64,000 bases of DNA from contig NZ_CP132294.1 of NCBI RefSeq assembly GCF_030734285.1, positions 744,001-808,000 of the forward strand, in the 5' to 3' direction. Every line of letters begins with the position of its first letter. Within the stretch, counting starts at the first letter, position 1. Of the stretch, positions 35,440 through 44,158 are shown in pieces. A model generated the notes under the pieces. The model saw only the letters and a program-made list of their open reading frames with translations, was not told the origin of the DNA and did no database searches. Source of the stretch: Natronococcus sp. AD-5. Its GTDB lineage: Archaea; Halobacteriota; Halobacteria; Halobacteriales; Natrialbaceae. The translations under genes and the position numbers were made by a program.

Positions 35440-36165
35440 CTATCGCGTATTGAGATCGTCTTTGTCCTTGATCAGTTCGGTTTCGGCTTCGCCGCTCGAG
35501 TGTTCGTTGACGGTTTCGTAGAAGTCGTTCTGGAGTCCAGCCGGGAACGTCAACACGCCGATCCACGAGCCGTCGGCCTGCCACTCCTCCCGTTCGAGTT
35601 CGCCGAAGCCGCGGATCTTCGCCTGGGCGCTGCCGGCGTACTCCGCGGGGATCTGAACGGCCATCGTCACCTCCTCGAACCGGATCGGGATCACCGGCCG
35701 GAGCGCGTCCAGCGCGTCGTCGACCTGCTGTTGGACGGGTTCCATCGGATCGACGGTGAACCCCGCCTCCTCGAGCGCGTTGTCGATCCGCTCGGGCGGA
35801 TGGGGCGCGTTGTCCATCTGCGGGTTGACGGCGTTGCGCGTGATCGTGTCGATCAGCTGTTTGCGCTTCTGTTCTTGCATCTCGCGGCGCTGCTCGGCCG
35901 TGATCTGGATCTCCCCTTCCGCTATCACCTCGGGGATGATCTCGAGGGGATCGGTCGTGTCGAAGACCTTCTCGAGGTCGTTCTCGGCGGGACGGTCGCC
36001 GCGGGAGGCGTCCTCGAAGACGTCCTCGGCGGCGATGACCTCCTCCAGATCGCCCTCGAATTCGCCGCGCTTGATCGCGAGCGCCGCGTCCGGGTCGACC
36101 AGCACTTCGAAGCGCGCCCCGTGTGACTCGAGCCGCGCAGTTACCGCCTCGTCGAGTGATATCAT
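35440..36165 (-). CDS. ribosome maturation factor SBDS
   Basis: A 241-residue orthologue of the Shwachman-Bodian-Diamond protein, which with EF-2-like factors frees aIF6 from the large subunit. All three domains are visible: the N-terminal FYSH domain (EAVTARLESHGARFEVLVDP, then EVFEDASRG-like DVFEDASRG), the helical middle (NAVNPQMDNAPHPPERIDNA), and the C-terminal ferredoxin-like domain (VIPIRFEEVTMAVQIPAEYA). It follows psmA, with an 84-nt gap, at the end of the RNase P/proteasome gene string. Confidence 0.93.
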   Translation of the reverse strand: MISLDEAVTARLESHGARFEVLVDPDAALAIKRGEFEGDLEEVIAAEDVFEDASRGDRPAENDLEKVFDTTDPLEIIPEVIAEGEIQITAEQRREMQEQKRKQLIDTITRNAVNPQMDNAPHPPERIDNALEEAGFTVDPMEPVQQQVDDALDALRPVIPIRFEEVTMAVQIPAEYAGSAQAKIRGFGELEREEWQADGSWIGVLTFPAGLQNDFYETVNEHSSGEAETELIKDKDDLNTR

Positions 36166-36249
36166 ACCGGAGCATACCTCCGGCCGATTAAAAGAGCTTT
36201 TCCTGCTGGACCGCCGTCGGCGGGTGATCGCCGGCCCCGTGACGCTCGA

Positions 36250-37005
36250 TTACTCGTCGATCTCGTCTTCGCCCTCGTCGAGCAGGTCGTTCTCTTCGAG
36301 GTGGCTCTCGATGCGATCGTAGTCGAACTGTTCGAAGCTCTCGCTCTCGGCGTCGATGGTCGCGAGTCCGACCTCGTTCGGCAGCAAGGAGCCGTCGTTG
36401 ACCGACGCGAGCGCGTCGAGTGCGAGCGAGATGCCGCCGTCGAGGTCGGCATCCCCGTCGTAGTTCTCCTCTAGGTACTCCTGGAGTTCGCCGCGGTCGG
36501 AGCCGACGGCGAGGGCCTTCCACTCGTAGGGCGTGCCGGAGGGATCGGTCTCGAACAGGCGCGGTTCGCCGTTCTCGACGCCGCCGACGATCAGCGCGAC
36601 GCCGAACGGGCGGGCGCCGCCGACTTGCGTGTACTGCTGGATGTGGTCGGTGACCTCCTTCGTCAGCGTCTCGACGCCGATCGGCTCGCCGTAGCGCAGC
36701 TGGTTGACCTGCGCCTGACGGCGGGCGAAGTCGATCAGCTGGCGGGCGTCGGCGACGTGGCCGGCGCTCGCGATGCCGATGTGGTTGTCGGCCTTGTGGA
36801 TCTTCTCGACGCTCGAGTCCTCGAGCAGCGGCGACGGGACTCGCTTGTCGACGGCGAGAACGACACCGTTGCTCGTTCGAACGCCGATGCTCGCCGTTCC
36901 TCGCTTGACCGCCTCGCGAGCGTACTCGACCTGGTAGAGTCGGCCGTCGGGCGAGAAGATCGTGATGCCTCGGTCGTACGCCTGCTGTTGTTGTTGTCCC
37001 TGCAT
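36250..37005 (-). CDS. psmA: 20S proteasome alpha subunit
   Basis: A 251-residue structural and gating subunit. The N-terminal gate helix region AYDRGITIFSPDGRLYQVEY is the archaeal/eukaryal alpha signature, with YDR at residues 10-12 and EYAREAVKRG after it. GSDRGELQEYLEENY sits near 168. The long acidic C-terminus (ENDLLDEGEDEIDE) carries no clear HbYX ligand, as expected for a 20S subunit. It lies 4 nt after rnp2. Confidence 0.96.
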   Translation of the reverse strand: MQGQQQQQAYDRGITIFSPDGRLYQVEYAREAVKRGTASIGVRTSNGVVLAVDKRVPSPLLEDSSVEKIHKADNHIGIASAGHVADARQLIDFARRQAQVNQLRYGEPIGVETLTKEVTDHIQQYTQVGGARPFGVALIVGGVENGEPRLFETDPSGTPYEWKALAVGSDRGELQEYLEENYDGDADLDGGISLALDALASVNDGSLLPNEVGLATIDAESESFEQFDYDRIESHLEENDLLDEGEDEIDE

Positions 37006-37009
37006 AGTA

Positions 37010-37495
37010 TCACGCTAAATCGTAATCGAGGTCTGTCGCGCCCGCGAACGCATCATCGAGTCGCACGTCTGCAGACCCGTCGCGCACGACGGCGACTCGC
37101 TCCTCGTTCCCGAACACGACGTTTCTCTCTTCGAATTCTTGCCGGCGGCGTCCTAAATAGTTTTCTTCACCGGCACGGATCGTACCACTGATACCGCGGA
37201 CACGAATTCCGACCGGAGAGCCGTCGATCTCGTCGATACAGGCGATCGCCGCTCGCGCCGGCTCGGTTTCGCCGCGACGTACCCTGACGATTGCCGAGCC
37301 GATTCCCTCCTCGAACTCGAACCTGATGACCGTCAGGTCGGCCGCCGCGCTGCCCGGATCGCCCAGCAGGTTCTGGCCTGCGTACCAGCACTCCCGCTGG
37401 AAGGCGTGCCTGTCGATCGACGCATCGGGCCAGCCCTCGAGTTCGACGGCGAGGTACCGCCACCGGGGCTGAAGGTGTTTCGGGAGGTGTTTCAT
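37010..37495 (-). CDS. rnp2: RNase P protein component 2 (Pop5 homolog)
   Basis: A 161-residue protein that assists RNase P RNA in tRNA 5' maturation. It begins MKHLPKHLQPRWRYLAVELE, typical of archaeal Pop5, and contains FQRECWYAGQNLLGDPGSAA near 28 and RGETEPARAAIACIDEIDG near 74. The C-terminal 40 residues are a family-variable acidic tail. The start overlaps the methyltransferase stop by four bases and psmA follows after 4 nt. Confidence 0.92.
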   Translation of the reverse strand: MKHLPKHLQPRWRYLAVELEGWPDASIDRHAFQRECWYAGQNLLGDPGSAAADLTVIRFEFEEGIGSAIVRVRRGETEPARAAIACIDEIDGSPVGIRVRGISGTIRAGEENYLGRRRQEFEERNVVFGNEERVAVVRDGSADVRLDDAFAGATDLDYDLA

Positions 37496-38142
37496 TCGCT
37501 CGGCTGCGCGTCGGGCGTCTCGGCCTCAGCCCCGGCCAGCGGCCCGCGCTCGGCGACGAGCACGCCGACCTGATCGTGGACGCGTTCGACCGCGGTCAGC
37601 GAGAAGCCCGCGTCCGTGAAGGCGTCCGCGAGCGTGCCGACCGTCGCGGGGTCGTCGACGTCGGGCGAGTAGAACGGGTCGCCGGGATTCGGCTCGCCGA
37701 AGAACATCACGTCTCCGAGGACGAACCTTCGGGGCTCGAGGGCCGCGATAACCTCGATCGCCTCGCGTTTCTCCTCGTCCGAGAGGTGGTGCATCGCGAA
37801 GTTCGAGGTGATCACGTCGACGGGACCGTCGTACGCGGGTTCGCGGAAGGTTCCGTGACCGAACTCGACGGTTTCGAGCCCTTCCTCCTCGGCTTTCGCT
37901 CTGGCCTCGTCCATCATTCCCTCGCTGATGTCGCGGCCGACGACGCTGTCCGCGTCGGGAGCGAGGGCGAGCGCGATGGCGCCCGTCCCGGTTCCCAGGT
38001 CGAGCACGACGTCGTCCGCTTCGGGCGCGGCGTGTTCGATCACCAGGTTCGCACAGGCGCGGTACTCGTCGGACTTCGAGTCGTCGTACTCGCTCGCCTT
38101 CTCGTCGAAGCGGGCGGCGTGATCCTCAAGATTCCTCTTCAT
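37492..38142 (-). CDS. class I SAM-dependent methyltransferase within the RNase P operon
   Basis: A 216-residue Rossmann methyltransferase: motif I VVLDLGTGTGAIALALAP near residue 46, post-I RDISEGMMDEARAKAEEEGL near 68, and motif IV-like VITSNFAMHHLSDEEKREAI near 110. The N-terminus MKRNLEDHAARFDEKASEYD resembles UbiE/tRNA-type enzymes. It overlaps rnp3 by 17 nt and rnp2 by 4 nt, so it is tightly coupled to RNase P and a tRNA or rRNA substrate is a reasonable guess. The substrate is not known to me. Confidence 0.85.
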   Translation of the reverse strand: MKRNLEDHAARFDEKASEYDDSKSDEYRACANLVIEHAAPEADDVVLDLGTGTGAIALALAPDADSVVGRDISEGMMDEARAKAEEEGLETVEFGHGTFREPAYDGPVDVITSNFAMHHLSDEEKREAIEVIAALEPRRFVLGDVMFFGEPNPGDPFYSPDVDDPATVGTLADAFTDAGFSLTAVERVHDQVGVLVAERGPLAGAEAETPDAQPSE

Positions 38143-38830
38143 ACCTGCCCCGTTGGACCCCGGGCTCAATGAACGACTCGGACTGGACGTGCCGATTGCG
38201 CTCGGCCAGTCGCCCCCACTCGGCGAGCCCGTCTTCGATGAAGCCGCTCGAGAAGCCGACCTCTTCCCCGATCGCCTTCAGCTCCCGCGGCGCGCGAAGC
38301 TCGAGGTGCGAGTGCGGATCCGCGCTCACGACGTACGGCGCGTCGTAGTAGTCGACGATTTCCTCCAGTTTCCGCAGCGACTGGATGGTCCGGACGCGGC
38401 GGCCGCCGCTGGTCCGGAGCACGCCGGAGAGGTCGAACTCGAGTCGCACGCCGTTCTCGACGGCGGCTTTCGCGAGGACGTGGTTGACGTCGCCGTTTCC
38501 GGCCATCGGCTGGGCGAGGACGTCCACCTTCGGTTGCTCGACGGCGAACCGGTTCAGGGCGTTCGAGCCGCCCTCGAGCGCGACGACCGTGTGCGACGGA
38601 CGGTAGTTTCCGACGGAGCCGCTCGCCTGCTCGGGGTCGTCGGCCCGGATCTCGACGCCCTCGACGACGTCGATCCCGTACTCGTCGGCGATCCGGTCGG
38701 GATCGTAGTCGGCTCGCGCGCTCGAGTGGTTGCGCACGACCACGCCCTCGAAGCCGTAGTCGGCCGCCGTCCTGGCGAGCCTGGCGACCGTGCTCTCTCC
38801 GTCGGGGTGGGCGTGGACGGCCTCGTACAT
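38126..38830 (-). CDS. rnp3: RNase P protein component 3 (Rpp30 homolog)
   Basis: A 234-residue TIM-barrel-like RNase P protein. It shows MYEAVHAHPDGESTVARLAR at the start, GFEGVVVRNHSSA near 28, VEGVEIRADDPEQ near 56, DVLAQPMAGNGDVNHVLAKA near 103 and VVSADPHSHLELRAPRELKA near 167. It is the first gene of the string rnp3, methyltransferase, rnp2, psmA, sbds, a conserved archaeal grouping related to the exosome superoperon. Confidence 0.93.
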   Translation of the reverse strand: MYEAVHAHPDGESTVARLARTAADYGFEGVVVRNHSSARADYDPDRIADEYGIDVVEGVEIRADDPEQASGSVGNYRPSHTVVALEGGSNALNRFAVEQPKVDVLAQPMAGNGDVNHVLAKAAVENGVRLEFDLSGVLRTSGGRRVRTIQSLRKLEEIVDYYDAPYVVSADPHSHLELRAPRELKAIGEEVGFSSGFIEDGLAEWGRLAERNRHVQSESFIEPGVQRGRYEEES

Positions 38831-39210
38831 ACTCGAACGGATTCACGGCGGCGACTTGGGGTTTGCGCCATCCACCGACGCTAAACCGCTGCCAGAAACG
38901 GAATCGAACGGCCGGGAGCACGCTCGAACGGAAGTGAAGGCGTGTGACCCGGGGAAGGGCAGGCAAACACACCGTAACCGACCGCGAGCGAACCCGAAGG
39001 GTGAGCGAGCGGGCCGACGACTGATGTGAACGAGCGACGATGCGGCGCAAAGCGCCGCTACGGAGCGAGAGAACGGAAGGAGAAGTGCTTTTCATCAACG
39101 TTTTGCCGAGTGCGGTCGCTTCGCGACCGCACGTGGTTCGAGACGCCTTCGGCGTCTCGTCATCACGGAAGACGCTTTGCGTCTTCCGAACGACAGAGCA
39201 AAAGGTTGCT
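38831..39210. other. intergenic region between tbsP and the rnp3 operon
   Basis: About 380 nt with no gene that I can support. The part next to rnp3 should hold its promoter, although no clear TATA box stands out. The right half is occupied by a run of four perfect tri-loop hairpins (listed separately) that follow the tbsP stop codon. Confidence 0.45.
39041..39188. repeat. array of four perfect tri-loop hairpins
   Basis: In 150 bp there are GCGGCGC-AAA-GCGCCGC (39042-39058), GTGCGGTCGC-TTC-GCGACCGCAC (39110-39132), CGAGACGCC-TTC-GGCGTCTCG (39139-39159) and CGGAAGACGC-TTT-GCGTCTTCCG (39166-39188). All have 7-10 bp perfect stems and three-base loops. They lie 3' of tbsP and could end its transcription, or be mobile palindromic repeats; the related AAGACGC-N3-GCGTCTT at 12059 supports dispersal. 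Confidence 0.8.
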
Positions 39211-40029
39211 TCAGTTGAGAATGCTCTGCGCTACGGTCGCGAGCTGGCCGTTGTCGGCCTCGTTGAGGCGCTCGTCGCCGATTTTCAGGCGCAGGCGTGG
39301 GCGACCGACGTCGATCGGAACCTTCTCGGTGTCGATCAGGCCCATGTCCTCGAGTTTGGTCTTCGTCCGGCTAAAGGTCGCCTTCGAGGCGATGCCGACG
39401 TCCTCGCCCCACTTGCTGATGTCGTACAGCAGCGCCTCGTTCTTGGCGGCCACGAGCAGCGAGATGGTGACCTCGTCGAGGCCGTCGCCGTCGCCGCGAG
39501 CGGTCTCGAGCGAGTTGAGGATCGAGGTGAAGTCCTCCTCGGCGTCGGGGCTGATCTCCTCGGAGAGCGTCTCGCGCACGTTGGTGATCGGCGGCGTCCG
39601 GAGGTTGAACGTCGGGGCGTCCTCCCAGCGGGCCGCGTAGGCGTCGCGAGTGTCGCCGACGAAGCTCTCGTCGTCGGTGACGAGACCGCCGACGCGGTCG
39701 CCCGCGTGGACGACGGCGATGACGCGGTCTTCGGTGATCAGCAGCGAATTCTCGGGCGCCTCCTCGAGCGTTCGAAGCGCGAGCGCGTCCTCGGTGATGA
39801 GGTCGGCGGCGTTCGAAGCGACGATGAAGTCGTCCATGACTTCCTTGAGCGTGCGCTCGTCGGCGAGCATGTGTACCGACGGGAGCGTCCCGTCGAACGA
39901 CGTCGCGACGGAGACGAACTCTTCGATGGCGTCCCGGGATGGGTTCACCATGTATACGTCCCCTGACGCATCTTCGAGAACCGATTCGAGGATATCGTCA
40001 ATCTGGTGATTGAGTAAATTCGAGGTCAT
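39211..40029 (-). CDS. tbsP: transcriptional regulator TbsP
   Basis: A 272-residue haloarchaeal regulator (DUF5821). It begins MTSNLLNHQIDDILESVLED, with a CheY/phosphopeptide-like sensor region (LLITEDRVIAVVHAGDRVGG near 108) and a C-terminal winged helix (ISKWGEDVGIASKATFSRTK near 220, DTEKVPIDVGRPRLRLKIGD). In Haloferax, TbsP acts together with TrmB on gluconeogenic gapII expression; in this window the nearby trmB-like gene is broken. The ATG at 40029 is the natural start. Confidence 0.86.
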   Translation of the reverse strand: MTSNLLNHQIDDILESVLEDASGDVYMVNPSRDAIEEFVSVATSFDGTLPSVHMLADERTLKEVMDDFIVASNAADLITEDALALRTLEEAPENSLLITEDRVIAVVHAGDRVGGLVTDDESFVGDTRDAYAARWEDAPTFNLRTPPITNVRETLSEEISPDAEEDFTSILNSLETARGDGDGLDEVTISLLVAAKNEALLYDISKWGEDVGIASKATFSRTKTKLEDMGLIDTEKVPIDVGRPRLRLKIGDERLNEADNGQLATVAQSILN

Positions 40030-40250
40030 GCCAGTACAGAAGTAAACGAGATACAATTACTTAATTTTGGTGGCCGTTTTTCCGTCAGAACCCCCGTACG
40101 ACGGCTGAACTGGAAATTTTGATTCGAATTGTATCGAATATCCTGTCGAGTTCGGGCGGCAGGATCGATATCTCCTTTTGAGAGATTTCCTGAGTGTAAG
40201 TTTATACTGAAAGTATGCTATCTACCCATATTTGTAAATAATATTACAAT

Positions 40251-40260
40251 AAATATATAC
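40251..40260 (+). promoter_or_regulatory. TATA box before a 40-codon ORF
   Basis: AAATATATAC is centred about 30 nt before the ATG at 40286, a spacing that would give a transcript starting just before that codon. Confidence 0.45.
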
Positions 40261-40285
40261 CCTTCATCTGATATTGTAAGACTGC

Positions 40286-40408
40286 ATGGGAGTCATTGAC
40301 TATCGGCTACGAACGGTGCGTGGCTTCGTCGAACGACAGTTGATGGATCGCCCGAAGGAACAGCGACTCGTTCGCGCGAGCGGCATAAGCACCTATAGCG
40401 GACCGTAG
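40286..40408 (+). CDS. candidate small protein (40 aa)
   Basis: The frame encodes MGVIDYRLRTVRGFVERQLM then DRPKEQRLVRASGISTYSGP. I recognise no family. The support is a well-placed TATA box and a basic helical look with GC-rich third positions inside otherwise AT-rich surroundings. It may be a true small protein, or the stub of an older gene. Confidence 0.4.
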   Translation: MGVIDYRLRTVRGFVERQLMDRPKEQRLVRASGISTYSGP

Positions 40409-40486
40409 GTTGTTCAGACTACCGGAGGAGTCACCCGAATTTTCGACCGAACGGGGGGCGAAAACCTGTGAAACATCACGTTCGCA

Positions 40487-42574
40487 TTATCCGAACTGCG
40501 GCGAGAGTTCTTCCGACCAGTAGACGTCGCCGTCGTAGATAACGGACGCTTCCGTCTCCTCGAGCAATGACGCGAGCTCCGACCCGGTCACGGTAAAGCT
40601 GGATTCGTTGCCACAGAGGTAGGCGTACTCCTCGTCCACGGTGTGGGGAACGTAGTACGAGCCGGTCGCGCGCGTCGAGTAGCAATCGAAGGTCAGCAGG
40701 TAGTGGTCGTCCTCGAGTTCCTCGAGCGTCGCCGTCGTCGGCAGCCGACTGTCGCTCTGGGTGAGCGAGTGGGTTCCGTCGCCGACGACGGCGTAGTCCT
40801 TCCCCATCATGATACGCCTGCGCGCGAGACGGAGCGCCCGTTCGATGCTGAACCCGTGGACGAGCAGTTTGGCGAACGTCGAGCCGACCTTGACGGCGTG
40901 GTCGTTCAGGACCTTTCTGAACGTCACTGCGCCGGCGACGCTGCCCTTCTCGATGAGGTTCATCCCCTCGTAGAAGGAGCCACAGGCGTTGAGGAAGAAC
41001 GTCTGTGCGGAACACTGCTCGAGGCTCGAGGCCGCGAGGTAGCCGTCGGCACAGCGGAGTCCGTCGGTTTCGCAGTGGCCGATGTAGTGGACGAAGTCGT
41101 AGTCGTCCTCGAACACGCGGGCGAGTTCGGCTTTCGTGAGCCCCTCCTCGACGGTAACGTCCATCGTCACTTCCTGCGATCGACGCCGGTAGATGGTCGC
41201 GACGTGGTCGTGCTCGCCGGCCATGTCGGGGTCGTTCAGGACGACGCAGATCGAGGTCGACTCGCTCGAGCGCTCGAGATACGCCAGGCGGTTGTGGTAG
41301 GCTGCGGGCGTGGATTTGAAGACGTCGATCGGAACCCCCGCGGCGAGCCAGCCGTGGATCCGCGCATCCCTGAGATCCGGCTTGACGATGTCCACCGAGG
41401 CGACTTGCCCGGCGTGAGCCCTGGATCTGGGCGGCGCGTCGCCGCGGTAGAAGTCGGCCAGCGATCGCTCGATGAGTTCGCGGCCCTCGAGTTCGGAGGT
41501 TCGCGGCGTGTAGAGCATGCTCATCCGGTCGAGCAGGAAGGGAAGCGCCTCGACCATCTCGTAGTCGGGGGCCACGTACGTCGCGAGGTGCCACTCGGGA
41601 AGGCGGTGTTCGACCGCCTCGTACGGCACGTCGAGGTACGCTGCGAGGCGATCGGCCGGGGTCGCCTCGTAGAGCGCGTCGCTATCCAGCCCCAGCACCT
41701 CGAGGAGGCTCGACTCCGCGAGCCTCGTCCCGTAGGGGCCGGCGTTGCGGACCAGACAGTCCAGGAAGAACGTCTTGCGGAGGAGGCGTTCGACGGTCCG
41801 CTCGAGGCCGGGCATGTTCGGAAGCTCCGTTTCGACGCCCCGGTCGGGGATCCGAAGCCGGGGCTGGGTTCCGACCGCGTCGGCTGCGTCGGTCGTCCGG
41901 ACCGTCGCCTGGAGGTAGTACGCGAGCGGTGCGGTGACGTACAGCGACTCGTAACAGGGCGGGACGACGAGTTCGATCCCGGCGTCGCGTCTCTCGGTCC
42001 GGATTTCGTCGGGAACGTCGAGTTCGTCGCCGAACTCGATCAGCGGCGGGTGCCCGCGGAGCGTCGGGTAGGTGCGATCCGGCTGACCGGTCTTGTGCGA
42101 GGACGCGAGGTGGGTGATCGCCGTCGCGACGTCGGCCGGCGAGTCGGGGACGGTTATCGTCCCGGCGGGGAGTTCGTGGCGGCTTCTGAAGCCGATAATA
42201 ACGCGCGTTCGTTCCGGGAACGAGACCACGATCGACTCGAAGTCGTCGGTCTTTTCGACGGTGGCCGGTCCGGAAAAGCGAAGGTAGCTCTTTATCTCCG
42301 TGTCGACGTCGACGACGTACTCGCTGGGCGGCAAGGCGAGGGGCTCACCGCTGTGATCGAGTTCGTACCGGTCGCTCGAGCCGAGCGCGAAGGCGTAGAC
42401 GACCGCGTACGGAAACCTGAGCTCGTCCGTCGTAACGGTGACCGTATCATCGACCGGACGGGGGATCTCTCGGCCGGATCCGGAAACCGCGAGGTCGGCC
42501 CCCGTCACCGAGAGTTCGGCGTTGTCCGTGTCCATGACGTGGAGCGTGTCCTCCGCCGACGCCCACTCTATCAT
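40487..42574 (-). CDS. CHAT-domain (caspase-like) protease protein
   Basis: A 695-residue soluble protein. The last third is a CHAT peptidase domain: His500 in FVHYIGHCETDGLR and Cys531 in TFFLNACGSFYEGMNLIEKG form the expected His/Cys dyad, followed by VAGAVTFRKVLNDHAVKVGS and FSIERALRLARRRIMMGKDY. The first 450 residues have no domain that I recognise; the N-terminus MIEWASAEDTLHVMDTDNAE is beta-rich. The start is set by a TATA-like box 26 nt upstream. No obvious substrate, effector or toxin is adjacent; the divergent neighbour is glyA. Some CHAT proteases are activated by defence or stress systems, so the role is open. Confidence 0.8.
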   Translation of the reverse strand: MIEWASAEDTLHVMDTDNAELSVTGADLAVSGSGREIPRPVDDTVTVTTDELRFPYAVVYAFALGSSDRYELDHSGEPLALPPSEYVVDVDTEIKSYLRFSGPATVEKTDDFESIVVSFPERTRVIIGFRSRHELPAGTITVPDSPADVATAITHLASSHKTGQPDRTYPTLRGHPPLIEFGDELDVPDEIRTERRDAGIELVVPPCYESLYVTAPLAYYLQATVRTTDAADAVGTQPRLRIPDRGVETELPNMPGLERTVERLLRKTFFLDCLVRNAGPYGTRLAESSLLEVLGLDSDALYEATPADRLAAYLDVPYEAVEHRLPEWHLATYVAPDYEMVEALPFLLDRMSMLYTPRTSELEGRELIERSLADFYRGDAPPRSRAHAGQVASVDIVKPDLRDARIHGWLAAGVPIDVFKSTPAAYHNRLAYLERSSESTSICVVLNDPDMAGEHDHVATIYRRRSQEVTMDVTVEEGLTKAELARVFEDDYDFVHYIGHCETDGLRCADGYLAASSLEQCSAQTFFLNACGSFYEGMNLIEKGSVAGAVTFRKVLNDHAVKVGSTFAKLLVHGFSIERALRLARRRIMMGKDYAVVGDGTHSLTQSDSRLPTTATLEELEDDHYLLTFDCYSTRATGSYYVPHTVDEEYAYLCGNESSFTVTGSELASLLEETEASVIYDGDVYWSEELSPQFG

Positions 42575-42596
42575 TCGATACGCTGAATGTCCGCCC

Positions 42597-42695
42597 GATA
42601 AGTTAGGTGTATCGGACGGGACCACGCCGTGATTTTTGAGGGCGAGCGCGATCGCGCGTACTGGCTCGACTTGCCGAAGACGGGTACACTTATAC
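42597..42695. promoter_or_regulatory. divergent promoters of the CHAT gene and glyA
   Basis: On the minus strand CTAACTTATC (42597-42606) lies 26 nt before the CHAT start. On the plus strand CTTATAC (42689-42695) lies 27 nt before the glyA ATG. Both predict leaderless mRNAs from a shared 144-bp spacer. Confidence 0.6.
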
Positions 42696-42718
42696 GCACA
42701 CCGGACAGCACACCAGAC

Positions 42719-43966
42719 ATGGAACACGAGCACGTCCGGGACGTCGATCCCGCCGTGGCCGACGCCCTCGAGGCGGAGGTCGATCGCCAGCGCGAGTCGC
42801 TCCAGATGATCGCCAGCGAGAACCACGTCAGCCGCGCCGTCGTCGACGCCCAGGGGAGTGTCCTGACGAACAAGTACGCCGAGGGGTACCCCGGCGCCCG
42901 GTACTACGGCGGCTGCGAGCACGCCGACGAGGTCGAACAGTTCGCGATCGACCGCGCGAAGGAACTGTTCGCCGCCGAGCACGTCAACGTCCAGCCCCAC
43001 TCCGGAACGCAGGCCAACCAGGCCGTTTACTTCGCGATGCTCGAGCCCGGCGACAAGATCCTCTCGCTCGATCTGACCCACGGCGGGCACCTGAGCCACG
43101 GCCACCCCGCGAACTTCGTGGGGCAGCTGTACGAGGTCGAGCAGTACGAGGTCGACCCCGAAACGGGCTACCTCGACTACGAGGGACTCGCCGAGCACGC
43201 CGCCGAGTTCGAACCGGACGTCATCGTCTCCGGCTACTCGGCGTACCCGCGCGAGGTCGAGTGGGAGCGGATCCAGGAGGCCGCCGACGAGGTCGGCGCC
43301 TACCACCTCGCGGACATCGCCCACATCACCGGGCTCGTCGCCGCCGGCGTCCACGAGTCGCCCGTCGGCGTCGCCGACTTCGTCACCGGCAGCACGCACA
43401 AGACCATCCGGTCCGGCCGCGGCGGAATCGTGATGACCAGTGAAGAGTACGCCGACGACATCGACTCGGCGGTCTTCCCGGGCGGCCAGGGCGGTCCGCT
43501 CATGCACAACGTCGCCGGCAAGGCCGTCGGCTTCGCGGAAGCCCTCGAGCCCGAATTCGAGGACTACGCCTCCCAGACCGTCGCAAATGCGAAAGCGCTG
43601 GGCGACCGGCTCTCCGAACGCGGCTTCTCGCTGGTCTCGGGCGGCACCGACAACCACCTCGTGCTCGTGGACCTCCGCGAGAGCCACCCCGACACCAGCG
43701 GCGGCGACGCCGAGGTGGCTCTCGAGGAGGCCGGCATCGTCCTCAACGGGAACACGGTCCCCGGCGAGACCCGCTCGGCGTTCGATCCGTCCGGGATCCG
43801 CGCCGGCACGCCGGCGCTGACGACCCGCGGCTTCGACGAGGACGACTGTCGCACCGTCGCCGACTTGATCGCCCGCGTCGTCGACGCACCCGACGACGAA
43901 GACGTCATCGACGACGTTCACGAGGAAGTCGCGGCGCTGTGCGACGCGAACCCGCTGTACGAGTAG
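42719..43966 (+). CDS. glyA: serine hydroxymethyltransferase
   Basis: A 415-residue PLP enzyme interconverting serine and glycine with a one-carbon folate. Hallmarks: SLQMIASENHVSRAVVDAQG near 22, NKYAEGYPGARYYGG near 45, LDLTHGGHLSHG near 115 and the PLP-Lys region VTGSTHKTIRSGRGG near 220. The C-terminus has GIRAGTPALTTRGFDEDDC. Together with folD (3 kb away) it makes the one-carbon supply. The leaderless start is supported by its TATA box. Confidence 0.96.
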   Translation: MEHEHVRDVDPAVADALEAEVDRQRESLQMIASENHVSRAVVDAQGSVLTNKYAEGYPGARYYGGCEHADEVEQFAIDRAKELFAAEHVNVQPHSGTQANQAVYFAMLEPGDKILSLDLTHGGHLSHGHPANFVGQLYEVEQYEVDPETGYLDYEGLAEHAAEFEPDVIVSGYSAYPREVEWERIQEAADEVGAYHLADIAHITGLVAAGVHESPVGVADFVTGSTHKTIRSGRGGIVMTSEEYADDIDSAVFPGGQGGPLMHNVAGKAVGFAEALEPEFEDYASQTVANAKALGDRLSERGFSLVSGGTDNHLVLVDLRESHPDTSGGDAEVALEEAGIVLNGNTVPGETRSAFDPSGIRAGTPALTTRGFDEDDCRTVADLIARVVDAPDDEDVIDDVHEEVAALCDANPLYE

Positions 43967-44158
43967 GAACGCGCGACGCCCGTCGGTTCGCGCTCCGTCG
44001 CTCGAGGATGCGGCGCGAATCGGTCTACCGGATCCGATTTTTCACGGGCTGTCACCGGAACAGCCATGCAGAACGGCCAAGCAAGACGCGCGCTCACGTC
44101 TAGCATAATACGCACCGACGTATCGTCTCGCAATCGACAACCCTGGATCACCACGACG

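Larger units (their letters stand above)
40030..40485. other. AT-rich region between tbsP and the CHAT gene
   Basis: About 460 nt of low-GC DNA. It contains the tbsP promoter side (AATTAAGTAATTGTATC on minus, about 40050-40066) and a candidate small gene at 40286 with its own TATA box. The last 80 nt before the CHAT stop codon show no structure that I can name. Confidence 0.4.

Noticed and set aside
42575-43921. Minus-strand frame open across glyA, extending the CHAT protein to over 1100 residues
   Set aside because: It is the antisense shadow of glyA. The CHAT gene has its own TATA box and ATG at 42574.
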